A DNA stretch of 64,000 bases, taken from the NCBI GenBank assembly GCA_038326325.1, contig JBBQJW010000011.1:60635-124634 (forward strand), written 5' to 3'. The notes under the pieces are model-generated. The model saw only the letters and a program-made list of their open reading frames with translations. It was not told the DNA's origin and did no database searches. Position numbers and translations under genes: made by a program. This document shows, in pieces, positions 17,150 to 28,100 of the stretch. How positions within the stretch are numbered: the stretch's first letter is position 1; the number at the start of each line of letters is the position of its first letter. This DNA comes from UBA10324 sp038326325 (GTDB lineage Bacteria > Bacteroidota > Bacteroidia > Chitinophagales > UBA10324).

Positions 17150-18064
17150 TTAGTGCCCCTCAATAATTTCAACCAAGCGCTCAAGGTCTTCATCACTGAA
17201 GTATGAAATACTTATTTCTCCTTTTCCGCCGCGAATTCTTTTCAGGTTTACCCGAGTACCTAAATGCGATTGCAGTTTCTCCTGAATTCGTTTGTATTCA
17301 TAAGGCAGTGCCGGAACAATATCGTTATTTGATGGTCGACCACCTTTATTTTTCTGAGGTGTAACATTCTCACGCACCATTTTCTCCACTTGCCGAACAC
17401 TTAATCCATCTTTAATAGTCTCTTTAAAAATGTGCAGTTGCACTAATGGATTTTCAATTGTGATCAATGCACGCGCATGAGCCATGCTGATACTTTTATT
17501 TTTTATTGCTGCTTGAATATCGGGAGGCAATTTCAACAAGCGCAAATAATTTGTTACAGTCGTTCTGTCTTTTCCAACTCGTTCGGCTAATTGTTCTTGT
17601 TTCAGATTGCATTCATCAATTAATCGTTTGTAGTTGATAGCAACTTCAATACTGTTTAGGTCTTCGCGATGTGTATTTTCAATCAGCGCCATCTCCAGCA
17701 TTTCCTGATCATTGGCACTTCGAACGAATGAAGGAATTTCGTTCAAGCCCGCCATCTGCGAAGCTTTCAATCTCCTCTCTCCGGCAATTAGCTGGTATTT
17801 TTTTGCAGAAATTTTCCGAACAGTAATTGGTTGAATTACTCCGTGAATTTTTATGCTGTCTGCAAGTTCCTGTAATTTTTCTTTATCGAAATCAAGACGA
17901 GGTTGAAAAGGATTTACTTCAATTGCATCAAGAGGCAACACAAAACTCTGTCCTTGCGATACAATTGCTTTTTCTTCCTGAGGTCTTGATGATTGAATGT
18001 CCGCATCAATATCGTCAAGCAATGCGCGAATGCCTTTGCCCAATGCTTCTTTGCGGTTACTCAT
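17150..18064 (-). CDS. parB: Chromosome-partitioning protein ParB
   Basis: A 304-residue CTPase that loads on parS. ParB/Srx domain: IEVNPFQPRLDFDKEKLQEL, then SIKIHGVIQPITVRK, and the CTP-binding motif LIAGERRLKASQMAGL. HTH: LKQEQLAERVGKDRTTVTNY, then ISMAHARALI. The C-terminal dimer domain ends the protein. The start overlaps the parA end by 8 bases. I did not find a parS-like 16-mer in the window. Confidence 0.97.
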   Translation of the reverse strand: MSNRKEALGKGIRALLDDIDADIQSSRPQEEKAIVSQGQSFVLPLDAIEVNPFQPRLDFDKEKLQELADSIKIHGVIQPITVRKISAKKYQLIAGERRLKASQMAGLNEIPSFVRSANDQEMLEMALIENTHREDLNSIEVAINYKRLIDECNLKQEQLAERVGKDRTTVTNYLRLLKLPPDIQAAIKNKSISMAHARALITIENPLVQLHIFKETIKDGLSVRQVEKMVRENVTPQKNKGGRPSNNDIVPALPYEYKRIQEKLQSHLGTRVNLKRIRGGKGEISISYFSDEDLERLVEIIEGH

Positions 18065-18872
18065 TTGTTTCGAGGTCTAAAATTTTATCCTTGGTTTTAA
18101 TCCGGGTCAAATCATTCTTCTGTAACACTTCGCGCGCGAGGTTCAGATAATTTATTGCGCCCTTGCTATCTGCATCATACATTACAGCCGACTTACCGAA
18201 ACTTGGGGCCTCAGCTAAACGAGTGTTACGGTGAATGATAGTTTCAAAAACCAATTCCTGAAAATGCAATTGCACCTGTTCCATAATTTCATTCGACAAA
18301 CGCAAGCGCGAATCATACATGGTCAACAAAATTCCTTCAATTTGTAAATCAGGGTTCAATCTGTTCTGAACAATTTTTATGGTGTTCAATAATTTTCCTA
18401 ATCCTTCCAACGCAAAAAATTCGCACTGCACAGGAATCAAAACAGAGTTGGCTGCACTCAATGCGTTCACGGTAATCAAACCTAGAGAAGGAGAGCAGTC
18501 AATAATGATGAAGCGATATTCTTTTTTTATTTCATCCAACACACCGCGCATAATTTTTTCGCGATTCGGGTGATTGATTAATTCTATTTCTGCTCCAACT
18601 AAATCAAGATGAGAAGGAAGCAAGTAAAGATTAGGTGTATCAGTTTCAACTATGCAGTCTTTTATTTTTGCTTCGCCGATTAAACATTCGTAAATACTCT
18701 TCTTTACTTTTTTGGGATCTCTTCCTAAACCCGAAGTTGAATTCGCCTGCGGGTCGGCATCAATCAATAAGGTTTTGTATTCGAGCACTGCAAGACTTGC
18801 AGCGAGATTAATTGCAGTGGTTGTTTTTCCAACTCCGCCTTTCTGATTTGCGATACAGATTACTTTTCTCAT
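18057..18872 (-). CDS. parA: Chromosome-partitioning ATPase ParA (Soj type)
   Basis: A 271-residue Walker ATPase that drives segregation of ParB-parS complexes. The deviant Walker A is NQKGGVGKTTTAINLAA (about residues 10-26, with K11 and K16). Walker B is FIIIDCSPSLGLITVNAL, and DADPQANSTSGLG and NTRLAEAPSFGKSAVMYD are both typical. There is no N-terminal HTH, so it is the chromosomal Soj type. It starts the operon parA-parB-DUF5683-dapB. Confidence 0.97.
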   Translation of the reverse strand: MRKVICIANQKGGVGKTTTAINLAASLAVLEYKTLLIDADPQANSTSGLGRDPKKVKKSIYECLIGEAKIKDCIVETDTPNLYLLPSHLDLVGAEIELINHPNREKIMRGVLDEIKKEYRFIIIDCSPSLGLITVNALSAANSVLIPVQCEFFALEGLGKLLNTIKIVQNRLNPDLQIEGILLTMYDSRLRLSNEIMEQVQLHFQELVFETIIHRNTRLAEAPSFGKSAVMYDADSKGAINYLNLAREVLQKNDLTRIKTKDKILDLETNE

Positions 18873-18912
18873 TCAGTGATTTGAAAATTTTATTTGTGTT
18901 TTCAACTTCGGT

Positions 18913-18920
18913 CAAAGATA
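18913..18920 (-). promoter_or_regulatory. Putative -7 element of the parA operon
   Basis: On the minus strand the octamer reads TATCTTTG, fitting TAnnTTTG, 40 bases before the parA start codon. A -33 TTG at the ideal spacing is not obvious. Confidence 0.4.
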
Positions 18921-19151
18921 TGCGCAATGAAGACCATGCATCGGTGCACTACTTCTTTTTATTCACAAATTATACACAAGGGAAAATGAAAAATGAAAAT
19001 TGAAGTTGATAACATTTTTTCAATAGTCCATTGGTAAAAACTTTTCTGTTAAAAAAATTAGAATGAATTTCTCCTTTCAGAAGGTGAATTTTCAGCATAA
19101 AAAAACTGAAATATTTTTCTGAGAAAAAGAAAAAAATTTTATGAAAAAAAA

Positions 19152-20174
19152 TTAAAACCTTGGACAAGGCATATCAATAATTCCTTTCGGAGGATGGCCG
19201 AAATTACCAATGTATTGAATGGAAATTTCTAAAGCGCCACGACCACTGCTTGCAGGTTGAAGCTCAGAATAATTTATATCGTAGTTAAGCAATACACGAA
19301 TACTAGAGAATTCATACCCGACAACAGGATACCAAGCATCTTTCAACCGCATGTAAGTGCCAAAATATATTTTGTTGCTTAACGGATCATCGGGAGATAA
19401 TTTATAGCTCAACATTGTTCCGGTTAAAAGTTCAGAGGCATTTTTCTGATTCTGATAATAGAAGCTCGGATAAATTGTAATTGCTTTTGTTACATCGTAA
19501 TTAATTCCGGCACTCAACTGTGGTCTTCCTCCAAGTTTGTAAGTAGAACCATAAAAAGAATCTTTCGGATGAAGAGCATGATAGAGCGAGGCAGATAAAT
19601 AACCTCCCAATTTATTATTAACGATGAAAGAATACAAAGCACCAATCTGAAAATCGAAATAGTGAAATGAAGGACTATACCCAACTTCATAACTCGGGCG
19701 ACTCTTGTTAAAATTTACATCATCCCATTGGCGGTCGAAATACAATTTATTCCAGTCAATTTTCTTTTGAATATATGATGCCTGTAAACCAATTGACAGA
19801 TAATAATTTTTAGAACCATCTAATGCATAATGTAATGCTCCGCTACCAGTCAGTTTTGTAGTGGCTAAATTTCCATCTCCTGCCACATCATTCACCAATG
19901 AAAAACCAACTCCTGTAAAATAATGATTGAAAGGTTTGTGCATTAAACCGACATCGCCGTAAGCCGCAAAAGTTTTATAAGGTACTGTTACACTTGCCCA
20001 TTGATTGCGGTAATTTGCACCAACTCTGTAGGTGCCATTAAACATTCCGGTGTAAGCAGGATTAACTGTAATAGGAGAAGCATAGTACTGCGAGAAATGA
20101 ATATCCTGAGCAATCAGAAAGTTACTGATGAGAAGAAAAACAATTGATGTAAATATTTTTTTCATCGTTCTCAA
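19152..20174 (-). CDS. PorP/SprF family type IX secretion-associated outer-membrane protein
   Basis: A 340-residue beta-barrel-like protein. A signal peptide (FLLISNFLIAQ) is followed by the family hallmark DIHFSQYYASPITVNPAYTGMFNG, then GTYRVGANYRNQW. PorP/SprF proteins work with T9SS: SprF is needed for secretion of its neighbour SprB. Here the gene begins exactly after the stop of a giant CHU_C cargo protein, the same pairing, so it probably exports or anchors that protein. An internal Met (MKK, three codons in) is an equally good start. Confidence 0.93.
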   Translation of the reverse strand: MRTMKKIFTSIVFLLISNFLIAQDIHFSQYYASPITVNPAYTGMFNGTYRVGANYRNQWASVTVPYKTFAAYGDVGLMHKPFNHYFTGVGFSLVNDVAGDGNLATTKLTGSGALHYALDGSKNYYLSIGLQASYIQKKIDWNKLYFDRQWDDVNFNKSRPSYEVGYSPSFHYFDFQIGALYSFIVNNKLGGYLSASLYHALHPKDSFYGSTYKLGGRPQLSAGINYDVTKAITIYPSFYYQNQKNASELLTGTMLSYKLSPDDPLSNKIYFGTYMRLKDAWYPVVGYEFSSIRVLLNYDINYSELQPASSGRGALEISIQYIGNFGHPPKGIIDMPCPRF

Positions 20175-23100
20175 TTATCTAAGTAATGAAACATTTCCAC
20201 TACGAACTACGCGAATTCCGTTTTCCATGAGCGCATTTAACTCCCACACATATACATCCATATCCTGCGGTTTGGTTTTGTAAATTCCATCCCATCCGAT
20301 TTTTAAATCAGTTGTTTCAAAAACTTTTTCGCCCCAGCGATTAAAAACTTTGAAAATAAAATCTGTTACACCTTGCCCTTTCACATAAAGAATATCATTA
20401 AAGCCATCTCCGTTTGGTGAGAAAGCATTCGGAACATCAACCGCCTGCGGTAAGAGAATTGTGACTTTACTGCAAACAGAATCAGGGCACGGTGTGCTTG
20501 TGTTTACCAAAAGACAAACATGAAAATCGCCACCGTCCTGATAAGTATGTGTTGGGCTATACTCTGTTGAGTTGGTTCCGTCACCAAAGATCCAGTAGTA
20601 ATCAACGCCACCGATTGTGCTGTTTGTAAATGCAATAGGTTCAAACAACATGACTGTAGTCGGTGAGGCAGTAAATGCAGGAATAGGTGGCGGTGCAAAA
20701 ACTGTTACAGTACTCGTTGCTGTATCAGCGCCGTTACACGCTACAGGATTAGAGCCGATGACTGTTACAGTATAAGTTCCGGGATTGTTGTAGGTATGAA
20801 CAGGATTAGCAATTGTGCTTGTAGCCCCTGCATCACCTAGGTCCCAGAAGATGGAAGTTTGCGATTGCCCGGTATAAAAAAAGTTACAGGTGAGCGGAGC
20901 ACAGCCGGTAAAATCAGGATTTCCGATTCCTGCTTTAACTTTAGGTGATACGGTAATAGTTTGTGAAACTGTATCGCCGGGGTTACACGCTGTTGAATCA
21001 AAAATTATTAATGTGATTACATAACTTATTACGATGTTGCTGTCGTTATGATATACATGTGTAACACTCTGTCCGCCTCCTGTTGTGCCGTCACCAAAAG
21101 TCCAGAAGAATTGAGTTGCAGTTCCAGAACTTGTTGCAGAAAAATCAACAACTACTGAATCGCAAAAATCATGAACAACAGGAATGAAATTCGCATTTAC
21201 AAAGGTGTTCAAAACAACAACAGTCGTGTATGCGGTATCAGGACCAAAACAACTTGTTGGATTATCCGCAATCAACATTACACTATAAGTTCCGGGAACT
21301 GTGTATGTATATGTTGGTTGAAATAAAGTAGAAGTAGTTCCTGATGCATCACCAAAATTCCAGAAATAAATAGTTGCGTTTATACTATTGTTTACAAAAT
21401 TTACAGTGAGAGGAGCGCAGCCTGTTGCGGCAGGATCAGCAATTGCCTGAGCAGTTACTTCAAATAAATTGATTTCCATTTTGAAACCAAGTTCGTTGCA
21501 GTTCGAACTATTATTTGTATTGCTCCAGACTCCGGGAGTGGTGGGTGTTAATGAATTTCCCCCGCAGCCTGCACATATTGCTTCGTAAATAAATCCGCGT
21601 TTGTCGAAGCGACTTGTTCCGCCATCAACATGTTCTATTGCTCCATTACCACCAAAATAAGTTGCATATAAAAGTTGAGAAGCATTGCTGCTAAAAGCGA
21701 TGATATAAAAATCAGTTCCATCAGTTGTACTTTGAAATGCGTCAGTCGTTAAAGGTAAATTAGTCATATCAGTAGTATGACCAAAAAGTGACTGCGAGGT
21801 ACCCCACCCACATACATAAATATTCTGACAGGTATCAACTAAGAAAGCAGTCGGAGAAATATTTGGCAGTCCATTCCCATTGCCAAACACAGTAGAAAAT
21901 GCTACTGTTGAAAGAGCAGGGTCGAGCTTTGTAATAAATTGTCCGCTGTTTGGGTTTGTGTAAGTTCCTGCTGTAACAGTGTATGTTCCTTCTGTTAATC
22001 CAACAACATACACATCTTCTGCCTGATCTAATTTCACATTATATGCCTGATCAAAAAATGAGGTTCCTAAAAAAGTAGAATTTAAAATTGAGGTTCCATT
22101 TGCACTTAAGTGTAACAGATACCCATCGCATGGACCACCAATGTATGCAGGATTCAAACCGCCTGCAACAGCAGGAAAATTTGAACTGCTTGTGCCACCG
22201 GTGATGTACAAAGTATTATCACTGCTTTTTCTATCGAGCGAATAACTTGCATCATCTAAGTTGCCACCAACATAAGTTGAGAATGTAAGTGTAGTGCATG
22301 TCGGATTTAATTTAAAAATACATCCATCCTGACCACCACCGTTTGTTGATTGATAGCAACCTGCTGTAACAGGGAAATCAGTTGACGAAGTGGAAGAGGC
22401 AACATAAATATTTTTAGCAGGGTCGCAAATGATTTCGCCACGCGCATCATCTCCGTAATTGTATTTCAGGTTTCCGAATGCAAACTCATGGGGATCGAAA
22501 TTTACTCCATCCTGCCCGCTTCCTCCAATGTAAGTTGAACCCACTAAAGCAGTCCCTGTTGTATTGAAAACTGTTACAACGATATCTGCATCACCGTTAT
22601 AAGTATTGTCGAAGCAGCCGGGTGTAACAGGGTAATTTGCTGAATATGTTTTCCCGTAAACACAGAGTTGATTTGCTGAGTTCACAAATAAACTATGTGG
22701 ATTTTCATTATCGCTTCCACCGAGATAAGTTGAATAGATTAAAGCAGTTCCGGTGTTATTGAATTTGGTAATTCCCATGTCGCTTGAGAAACCATTTCCA
22801 TTTCCGTTACCAGAACCTCCACCTGTTCCACCACCATAAGTAGTTTGAAAAGCACCGGCTGTTGTTGGATAAGCACCACCAAATTGTTCGGTGTTTACAT
22901 AACCTCCCAGATATAAATCTCCCTGCTCATCGTAGGTAGCAGTGAATCCCCAGTTGTCAGCAGTTGACCCCGTGAAAGTTGAGAAGATTAAAGTTGGGTC
23001 AATAATTAAGTCGCTACTTCCATTGTACTTATCCTGAAGTTTAAACTGAAGAACATTATCCTTCAAAACATATTTACACTGAACGGGGATTTTTTCCCAT

Positions 23101-23720
23101 GAAATATTCTGATAAGAATAAGGTGGTGCCTCAATAATTTCTCCTACAGAAGTTTTTAGATGCAACTCTGAATTTTTAATCTCCATTCCATCAGGACCTT
23201 CGTACCAAATCTTAATATCATTCACATCAGCACCAGGGTGAACCACAAAATCGTACTTCATAGTTAAACCCATTCCATAAATTTTTAAATCAATATTCGG
23301 ATACAGATTTAAATAAGTGATGGATTGAAACTGCTTCACTTCACTTGCCCATTTGGCTGGATCGTTTCCGATAAAATAATTATAGTATTCTGGTGAAGGA
23401 GATTCTTTAACAAAAACAGGATTCGGATTCGCCCCCTGAAAATGCATTTTATAAATGTGACTGTGAACTGTTACGAATTTATCTTTTCGTGGGTGCATTT
23501 TCTTAATGTCGTTACCATCAAACAACTTAAAAGAAATGGTATTGTTCTCTAAGTAAATGCAACCTTCATTCAGGAATCCAATAAAATTTATTCGGGGATC
23601 CCATTGGTTTTTGTTTTCTCGAAAATGTAATTCCTGATTTGGAAGCGGTGTATCCTGCGCATAAATTTCTGATACACTGAATAAAAGTAAAAGACTTAAT
23701 ATTTTGTAAATGTGTTTCAT
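20175..23720 (-). CDS. Large secreted SBBP/PKD protein with gliding-motility-type CHU_C sorting domain
   Basis: A 1181-residue cell-surface protein. Signal peptide 1-22, then a conserved N-terminal domain (FRENKNQWDPRINFIGF). Residues about 250-760 hold repeated beta-propeller (SBBP) units recognisable by YSTYLGGSDNENPHSL, STYIGGSGQDG and FSTYVGGNLDDASYS. About four PKD domains follow (YFWNFGDASGTTST, FFWTFGDGTTGGGQS, IFWDLGDAGATST, YYWIFGDGTNSTEYS). The C-terminal CHU_C type-B sorting domain is NAFSPNGDGFNDIL to the end (FNRWGEKVFE). It is encoded just upstream of PorP/SprF, its likely secretion partner. It may act in adhesion or gliding. Confidence 0.92.
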   Translation of the reverse strand: MKHIYKILSLLLLFSVSEIYAQDTPLPNQELHFRENKNQWDPRINFIGFLNEGCIYLENNTISFKLFDGNDIKKMHPRKDKFVTVHSHIYKMHFQGANPNPVFVKESPSPEYYNYFIGNDPAKWASEVKQFQSITYLNLYPNIDLKIYGMGLTMKYDFVVHPGADVNDIKIWYEGPDGMEIKNSELHLKTSVGEIIEAPPYSYQNISWEKIPVQCKYVLKDNVLQFKLQDKYNGSSDLIIDPTLIFSTFTGSTADNWGFTATYDEQGDLYLGGYVNTEQFGGAYPTTAGAFQTTYGGGTGGGSGNGNGNGFSSDMGITKFNNTGTALIYSTYLGGSDNENPHSLFVNSANQLCVYGKTYSANYPVTPGCFDNTYNGDADIVVTVFNTTGTALVGSTYIGGSGQDGVNFDPHEFAFGNLKYNYGDDARGEIICDPAKNIYVASSTSSTDFPVTAGCYQSTNGGGQDGCIFKLNPTCTTLTFSTYVGGNLDDASYSLDRKSSDNTLYITGGTSSSNFPAVAGGLNPAYIGGPCDGYLLHLSANGTSILNSTFLGTSFFDQAYNVKLDQAEDVYVVGLTEGTYTVTAGTYTNPNSGQFITKLDPALSTVAFSTVFGNGNGLPNISPTAFLVDTCQNIYVCGWGTSQSLFGHTTDMTNLPLTTDAFQSTTDGTDFYIIAFSSNASQLLYATYFGGNGAIEHVDGGTSRFDKRGFIYEAICAGCGGNSLTPTTPGVWSNTNNSSNCNELGFKMEINLFEVTAQAIADPAATGCAPLTVNFVNNSINATIYFWNFGDASGTTSTLFQPTYTYTVPGTYSVMLIADNPTSCFGPDTAYTTVVVLNTFVNANFIPVVHDFCDSVVVDFSATSSGTATQFFWTFGDGTTGGGQSVTHVYHNDSNIVISYVITLIIFDSTACNPGDTVSQTITVSPKVKAGIGNPDFTGCAPLTCNFFYTGQSQTSIFWDLGDAGATSTIANPVHTYNNPGTYTVTVIGSNPVACNGADTATSTVTVFAPPPIPAFTASPTTVMLFEPIAFTNSTIGGVDYYWIFGDGTNSTEYSPTHTYQDGGDFHVCLLVNTSTPCPDSVCSKVTILLPQAVDVPNAFSPNGDGFNDILYVKGQGVTDFIFKVFNRWGEKVFETTDLKIGWDGIYKTKPQDMDVYVWELNALMENGIRVVRSGNVSLLR

Positions 23721-23832
23721 CAGTAATTTGACTCTATAAATTTATCAAAAAATAACTGACAATGAAAAATTGTTTCTTAAGGAAACATTACCTGTCCAAA
23801 TTATTTTACTTAATCATGACTTTCAAAAAATA

Positions 23833-23866
23833 AAAAGTGCTGCACAAAATTTCGCGCAGTACTTTG
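23833..23866 (-). terminator. Terminator of the minus-strand T9SS cargo gene
   Basis: Near-complementary arms (aaagtgctgc and gcgcagtacttt) around an AT-rich loop. On the minus strand the stem runs into T-rich sequence (ttttta), just past the end of the gene at 23892. Confidence 0.6.
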
Positions 23867-23891
23867 TTGTTTTATTATTTTTAAAATGAAA

Positions 23892-25097
23892 CTACAGCTT
23901 CACCAGTTTCATTGTCTCTTTAATTCCGTTGACTTCAACATTCACAAAATAGATTCCTGATGTAAGCGATTGAACAGGAAGTGAAATTTTATTTTTTCCC
24001 GATTGAACGGATTGATTCAACTCTGTAACAGTTTTACCTGTCAGATCAATAACATTTATTAAAGCGACTCCGTTAAGGTTGCTTTGAATTTGCAAAACTG
24101 ATAATTCGTTTTCGTTTACAATGGAGGGAAATAATCCAACGGAAAGCGAAGAAGAGTTTTCGCTGATTCCAACATTGCTACTTGTTAGTTTAAAAGCCAT
24201 ATCTAAATAATAATATCCCGATGAGTAGGCATTGCCTGCAATGTAACTGCCTGCCCACCCCAAGGTATCATAATCATATCTGATGCCCGGAGTACAAAGC
24301 ATTCCGTTATCATAGAAATAATGGTTTTCAATTTTATCCAGGTCTTTATAATCATAAATGGCAAACGCATTTATTTTATTCACGACTGTTGCTGTTGTAA
24401 CAGGATCAATGGTATCGCCGGGTGAGTAAGGATTGCCTGGGAAGAATGTAACAGTCGCTGCAACTTTTTTTCCTGCAGGAACAGTTATACCAACAGGAAC
24501 TAATATTGGATGTTGCGAAGCAGTAGCTGTATCAGCATCGCCTAACAAAATGGTGTATTCATAACTTGGAGCATCGCCTTTGCGAAGAGTGGGATTGTAG
24601 TCAACATTACCGTAGCTGCGCTCATCACTCCAGGGCGATTCGTTGAAATGAATTTTATTGTCTTCGTAAACCTGAATAACAACTGTATCAGGGTTTTGAT
24701 TTTGAAAACGATAGTAGCGATACCATAACAAAATTGAATCAAGTGTATAGGTCGCATATTGATCTATCAAAGTGTTATTAATTAAGTTGGGTGACGATGG
24801 GTCGCACATTTGCCCGTAAGAATGTTTCCAAATGGAACCGAACGAGCCCGTAAACTCAGTCAGAACGGTAGTGTCAGGAAACAGATAGTTGCGATAGTAA
24901 TTTACATTACCACCCATGCTGTTAATGGTTTCGCCGTAGTTGTACCATTCTGAAACAAATTGGCGATTTAATTTTTGTGGTGTAACAGTTCGTGAAAAAA
25001 TTTCAGGTTTTTCGTTTGGGGGGCTGTTTAAAGGCGATTGCGAAAAAGCAACAGAAAAACAAAACAAGGAGAGTGTTAGCGTTAATGCGATTTTCAT
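23892..25097 (-). CDS. T9SS type A sorting-domain protein
   Basis: A 401-residue secreted protein from ATG 25097 (MKIALTLTLSLFCFS, signal peptide ending AFSQ). An in-frame ATG at 25181 would place a non-hydrophobic leader before the signal peptide and overlap the upstream gene, so it was not used. The body is beta-rich and unrecognised (several Tyr-rich repeats such as YYRNYLFPDT and YGQMCDPSSPN). The end (GIYFVNVEVNGIKETMKLVKL, preceded by VALINVIDLTGKTV) is a type-A T9SS sorting domain. Function unknown. Confidence 0.85.
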   Translation of the reverse strand: MKIALTLTLSLFCFSVAFSQSPLNSPPNEKPEIFSRTVTPQKLNRQFVSEWYNYGETINSMGGNVNYYRNYLFPDTTVLTEFTGSFGSIWKHSYGQMCDPSSPNLINNTLIDQYATYTLDSILLWYRYYRFQNQNPDTVVIQVYEDNKIHFNESPWSDERSYGNVDYNPTLRKGDAPSYEYTILLGDADTATASQHPILVPVGITVPAGKKVAATVTFFPGNPYSPGDTIDPVTTATVVNKINAFAIYDYKDLDKIENHYFYDNGMLCTPGIRYDYDTLGWAGSYIAGNAYSSGYYYLDMAFKLTSSNVGISENSSSLSVGLFPSIVNENELSVLQIQSNLNGVALINVIDLTGKTVTELNQSVQSGKNKISLPVQSLTSGIYFVNVEVNGIKETMKLVKL

Positions 25098-25150
25098 TTT
25101 TATGAATGTTTGGTTAAAAGTAGATTGAATTTTTAAGATGATAAATTTCG

Positions 25151-28100
25151 TTAAAATGATTTTCCAATTCCAATCATCCATCTGAAAGCAAGATAGTTTG
25201 TTTCTTCGTAAGGAAGACTGCTTACAAACAGTGGAAAATCGGCACGAACAGTAAATGGTTTTATTTCTTCTAACTTGAAAAACCGTTTTATGGTTAAGAG
25301 TGCACCGAGGCCTGCATCAGTTCTAATGGGTGCGAGTTGCTGTTTTGCATCTGCGTTCAGTACACTTATCATTCCTGCATCGGCAAACAGGTAAGGAGTA
25401 AATTTAAATGAGTTGCGTGTAACACTTGGCTGCCAATTCCAGATGCGATTGAATTTTACTTCAACATTCACAGTCGCACCTGAGTTGCCTTTATAGGTAA
25501 GATAGATTTTTCCGTTGCTGTTTTTTTCAGGAGCGAGATAACCTGCATAACCACGAAGATTTAATCCGCCACCATCCTGAAAGTGATTAATGCCCGAGCC
25601 GAATGTTGTCCATTCTGCAGGGAAGTATCCGACACTGCGAGTGAACTTATCATCCAACATTCCTTCAGGATTATTTCCGCTTAACCACAATTTACTTTCT
25701 TCAGGAATTGTTCCGGTTGCGTATTGCGCAAATAATCTTGTGTCAATATCGAATTTCCAAAAGTGAGTGTGATTGATCCATTCACTATTCAGCCACGCAT
25801 AATTTGCTTCGCTGAATAAAGAGGCGGAGCGCAGACTCACATTCAAGGTTCCGTTTCCGCCGATGTAATTGAAATTGTGTTTCCATGCGAAGTTGAATGT
25901 GTTGTTCCATGAATCAAAAGTCCATTCAGAAGGGAAAAGCAAATAATAGTTTTGGTTAGTGGAAAGTGATGCCGTGGCAAAAGATTCAAACGACAGAAAT
26001 TTATTTTGATTCATTCTCATCGCTTGAAAATAAACTTTGAAAACATCTTTAGTTCCTGAAAGAATTTCCAAACCAAGATTTCCTTTTTTCATTCCATCAA
26101 GGCATCGAAGATTCGAATACCAATTCACATACTTTGGAAATGTTCTGATATTGTCTTTATAATCGAATGTAAATGATAAGGGAGAAGTTTTAATTGCAGA
26201 ATATGGAACATTATAATTGAAGTAAGAGGGACCAACAATTTTTGAATTCCACCAAACATTCAAATCAAAAACATGTCGCCAGTGCATGTAATCGCCTTCG
26301 AAATGCAATCCGGGTTTTATTCCATCCAAAGCATTGTACCAAATATCAGGTCGCCATTTAATTACATAATGTTTCCAATCAGGCGCATTGCTTATTTGCG
26401 AATCAAACTTCCACTTGGTTGAACATTTATAACTATTGTTCGGCATATAAATATCCGCGAGGCGATTGGTAGGGTCAATCACTACATTTTTTAATCGAGA
26501 TGGAAGTGTAACAGTTGAGGTATAAGTCGGTTCTAACTTATCCCAGCCGTACCACTTTGGCAAAATGGTTCCATCCGTTTTCTTTTCAAACCATGTATTC
26601 GGAATCGTGTAGTTCAATGTTTTTCCATCTTTTGTTTCAACAGAAAAATCAATCGGCATCTGACTTCTTCCTTTTCGTTTGAATGTGATATTGTATTGGT
26701 CTGCTTTTCCTCTTACTTTTTTAACACAGGCAATTTTATAATCAATGTTCTTGGTTGTTTCCATCCACTCATCAAAAAACCAATTCAAATCAACATGCGA
26801 ATACTGAATAATGCTGTTGCGAAAATCTTCGAAGTACGGATGACAGAATTTCCATTGATTGAAATAATGTTTCATGGCCGCGTTGAACAACGAATCGCCC
26901 ATCACATATTGTAAATTCCAAAGCATGGTGGCAGTCTTAAAATAAACATGACGATAACCTCCGCCATGACCAAGCGCGCCATTGAACGCATCGCTCGATT
27001 GATTAATACTTTCGTCGGCGCGCTTCACTGCATCATTCATATAACCCTGATACACTTCGCCATCTTTTACTGTAACAGAATCTTTGAAGTGAGAGTAGTA
27101 ACCCTTCTTCGAATAATCCTGCGGCAATTTTCCGGTGCGCAATAATTTTTCCAGGCACCATGAATCAATAAACTGTGTGAAACCCTCATCAAGTGCCGCG
27201 CGATAAGTTTCGTTGTTGCCGACCATTCCGTAAAACCATTCGTGCCCGGCTTCGTGCGCTATTAAACTGTAGTTGGTTGGTTCGTAGCCACCATCTAAAT
27301 TCAGCATGTTGTATTCCATACCGTCGCGCGCATCACACATCACCAACTTTGGCCAACCGTACATTCCGAAATCTTCAGAATAAGTTTTTACGACAGCGGC
27401 GCCAAAGAGTGTAACAGTTTGCCAGCCGGCGCAATGAGGTTCTTCGCACATGGCAATAATTTTTATTCCGTTCCATGTTGTTTCGCCAATTCGATAAGTC
27501 GGGTCGGCAGTGAAAGCAAAGTCGTGAACATTCTCTGCGTAATACTTCCAGACTTTTCGTTCTCCTTTTATTTTCGGAATGACAGTGGATGGCTCGGAGT
27601 TCCATGGCTTTCGCGCGAAGTTTGAAATATCTAATTTCTTCCGAAGTGTATCAGGAATTAATTCATTTTCATTTTGCAAAGTGCCGGTTGCTTCAACAAC
27701 ATAATTATTCGGAAAACTTAAATTCACTTCGTAAGTACCGAAGTTGCCATAAAATTCTTTGTCGAGATGTTGTTGTGTATCCCATCCGAATTTCCGGTCG
27801 TAAACACAAATTCGAGGATACCAATGCACGCCGTCATAATGCTTGAAACTCCAAGCCGGAAATTCTTTAAAACGACGACGCTGACTCCCATTGTCCCAGT
27901 AAGTTTTAAATGTAACAGTGAAACTTGTATTCTCATTTGGTAACAACGGGTGTAACAGATACACTTTCATAATTGTGTTATCCGGTTCAGTTTTTAAATC
28001 AATTCCGTTTGATTGAATGCTTTCAACTTTGCAACCCAAACCTTGTGATTCGTACTTGCCGAATTTTTCTTTCACATTATTTTCTTTCACTAAATCAGCA

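Noticed and set aside
17150..19151. A parS site near parAB
   Set aside because: I searched by eye for a TGTTTCACGTGAAACA-like 16-mer and saw none in the window; it may lie elsewhere.
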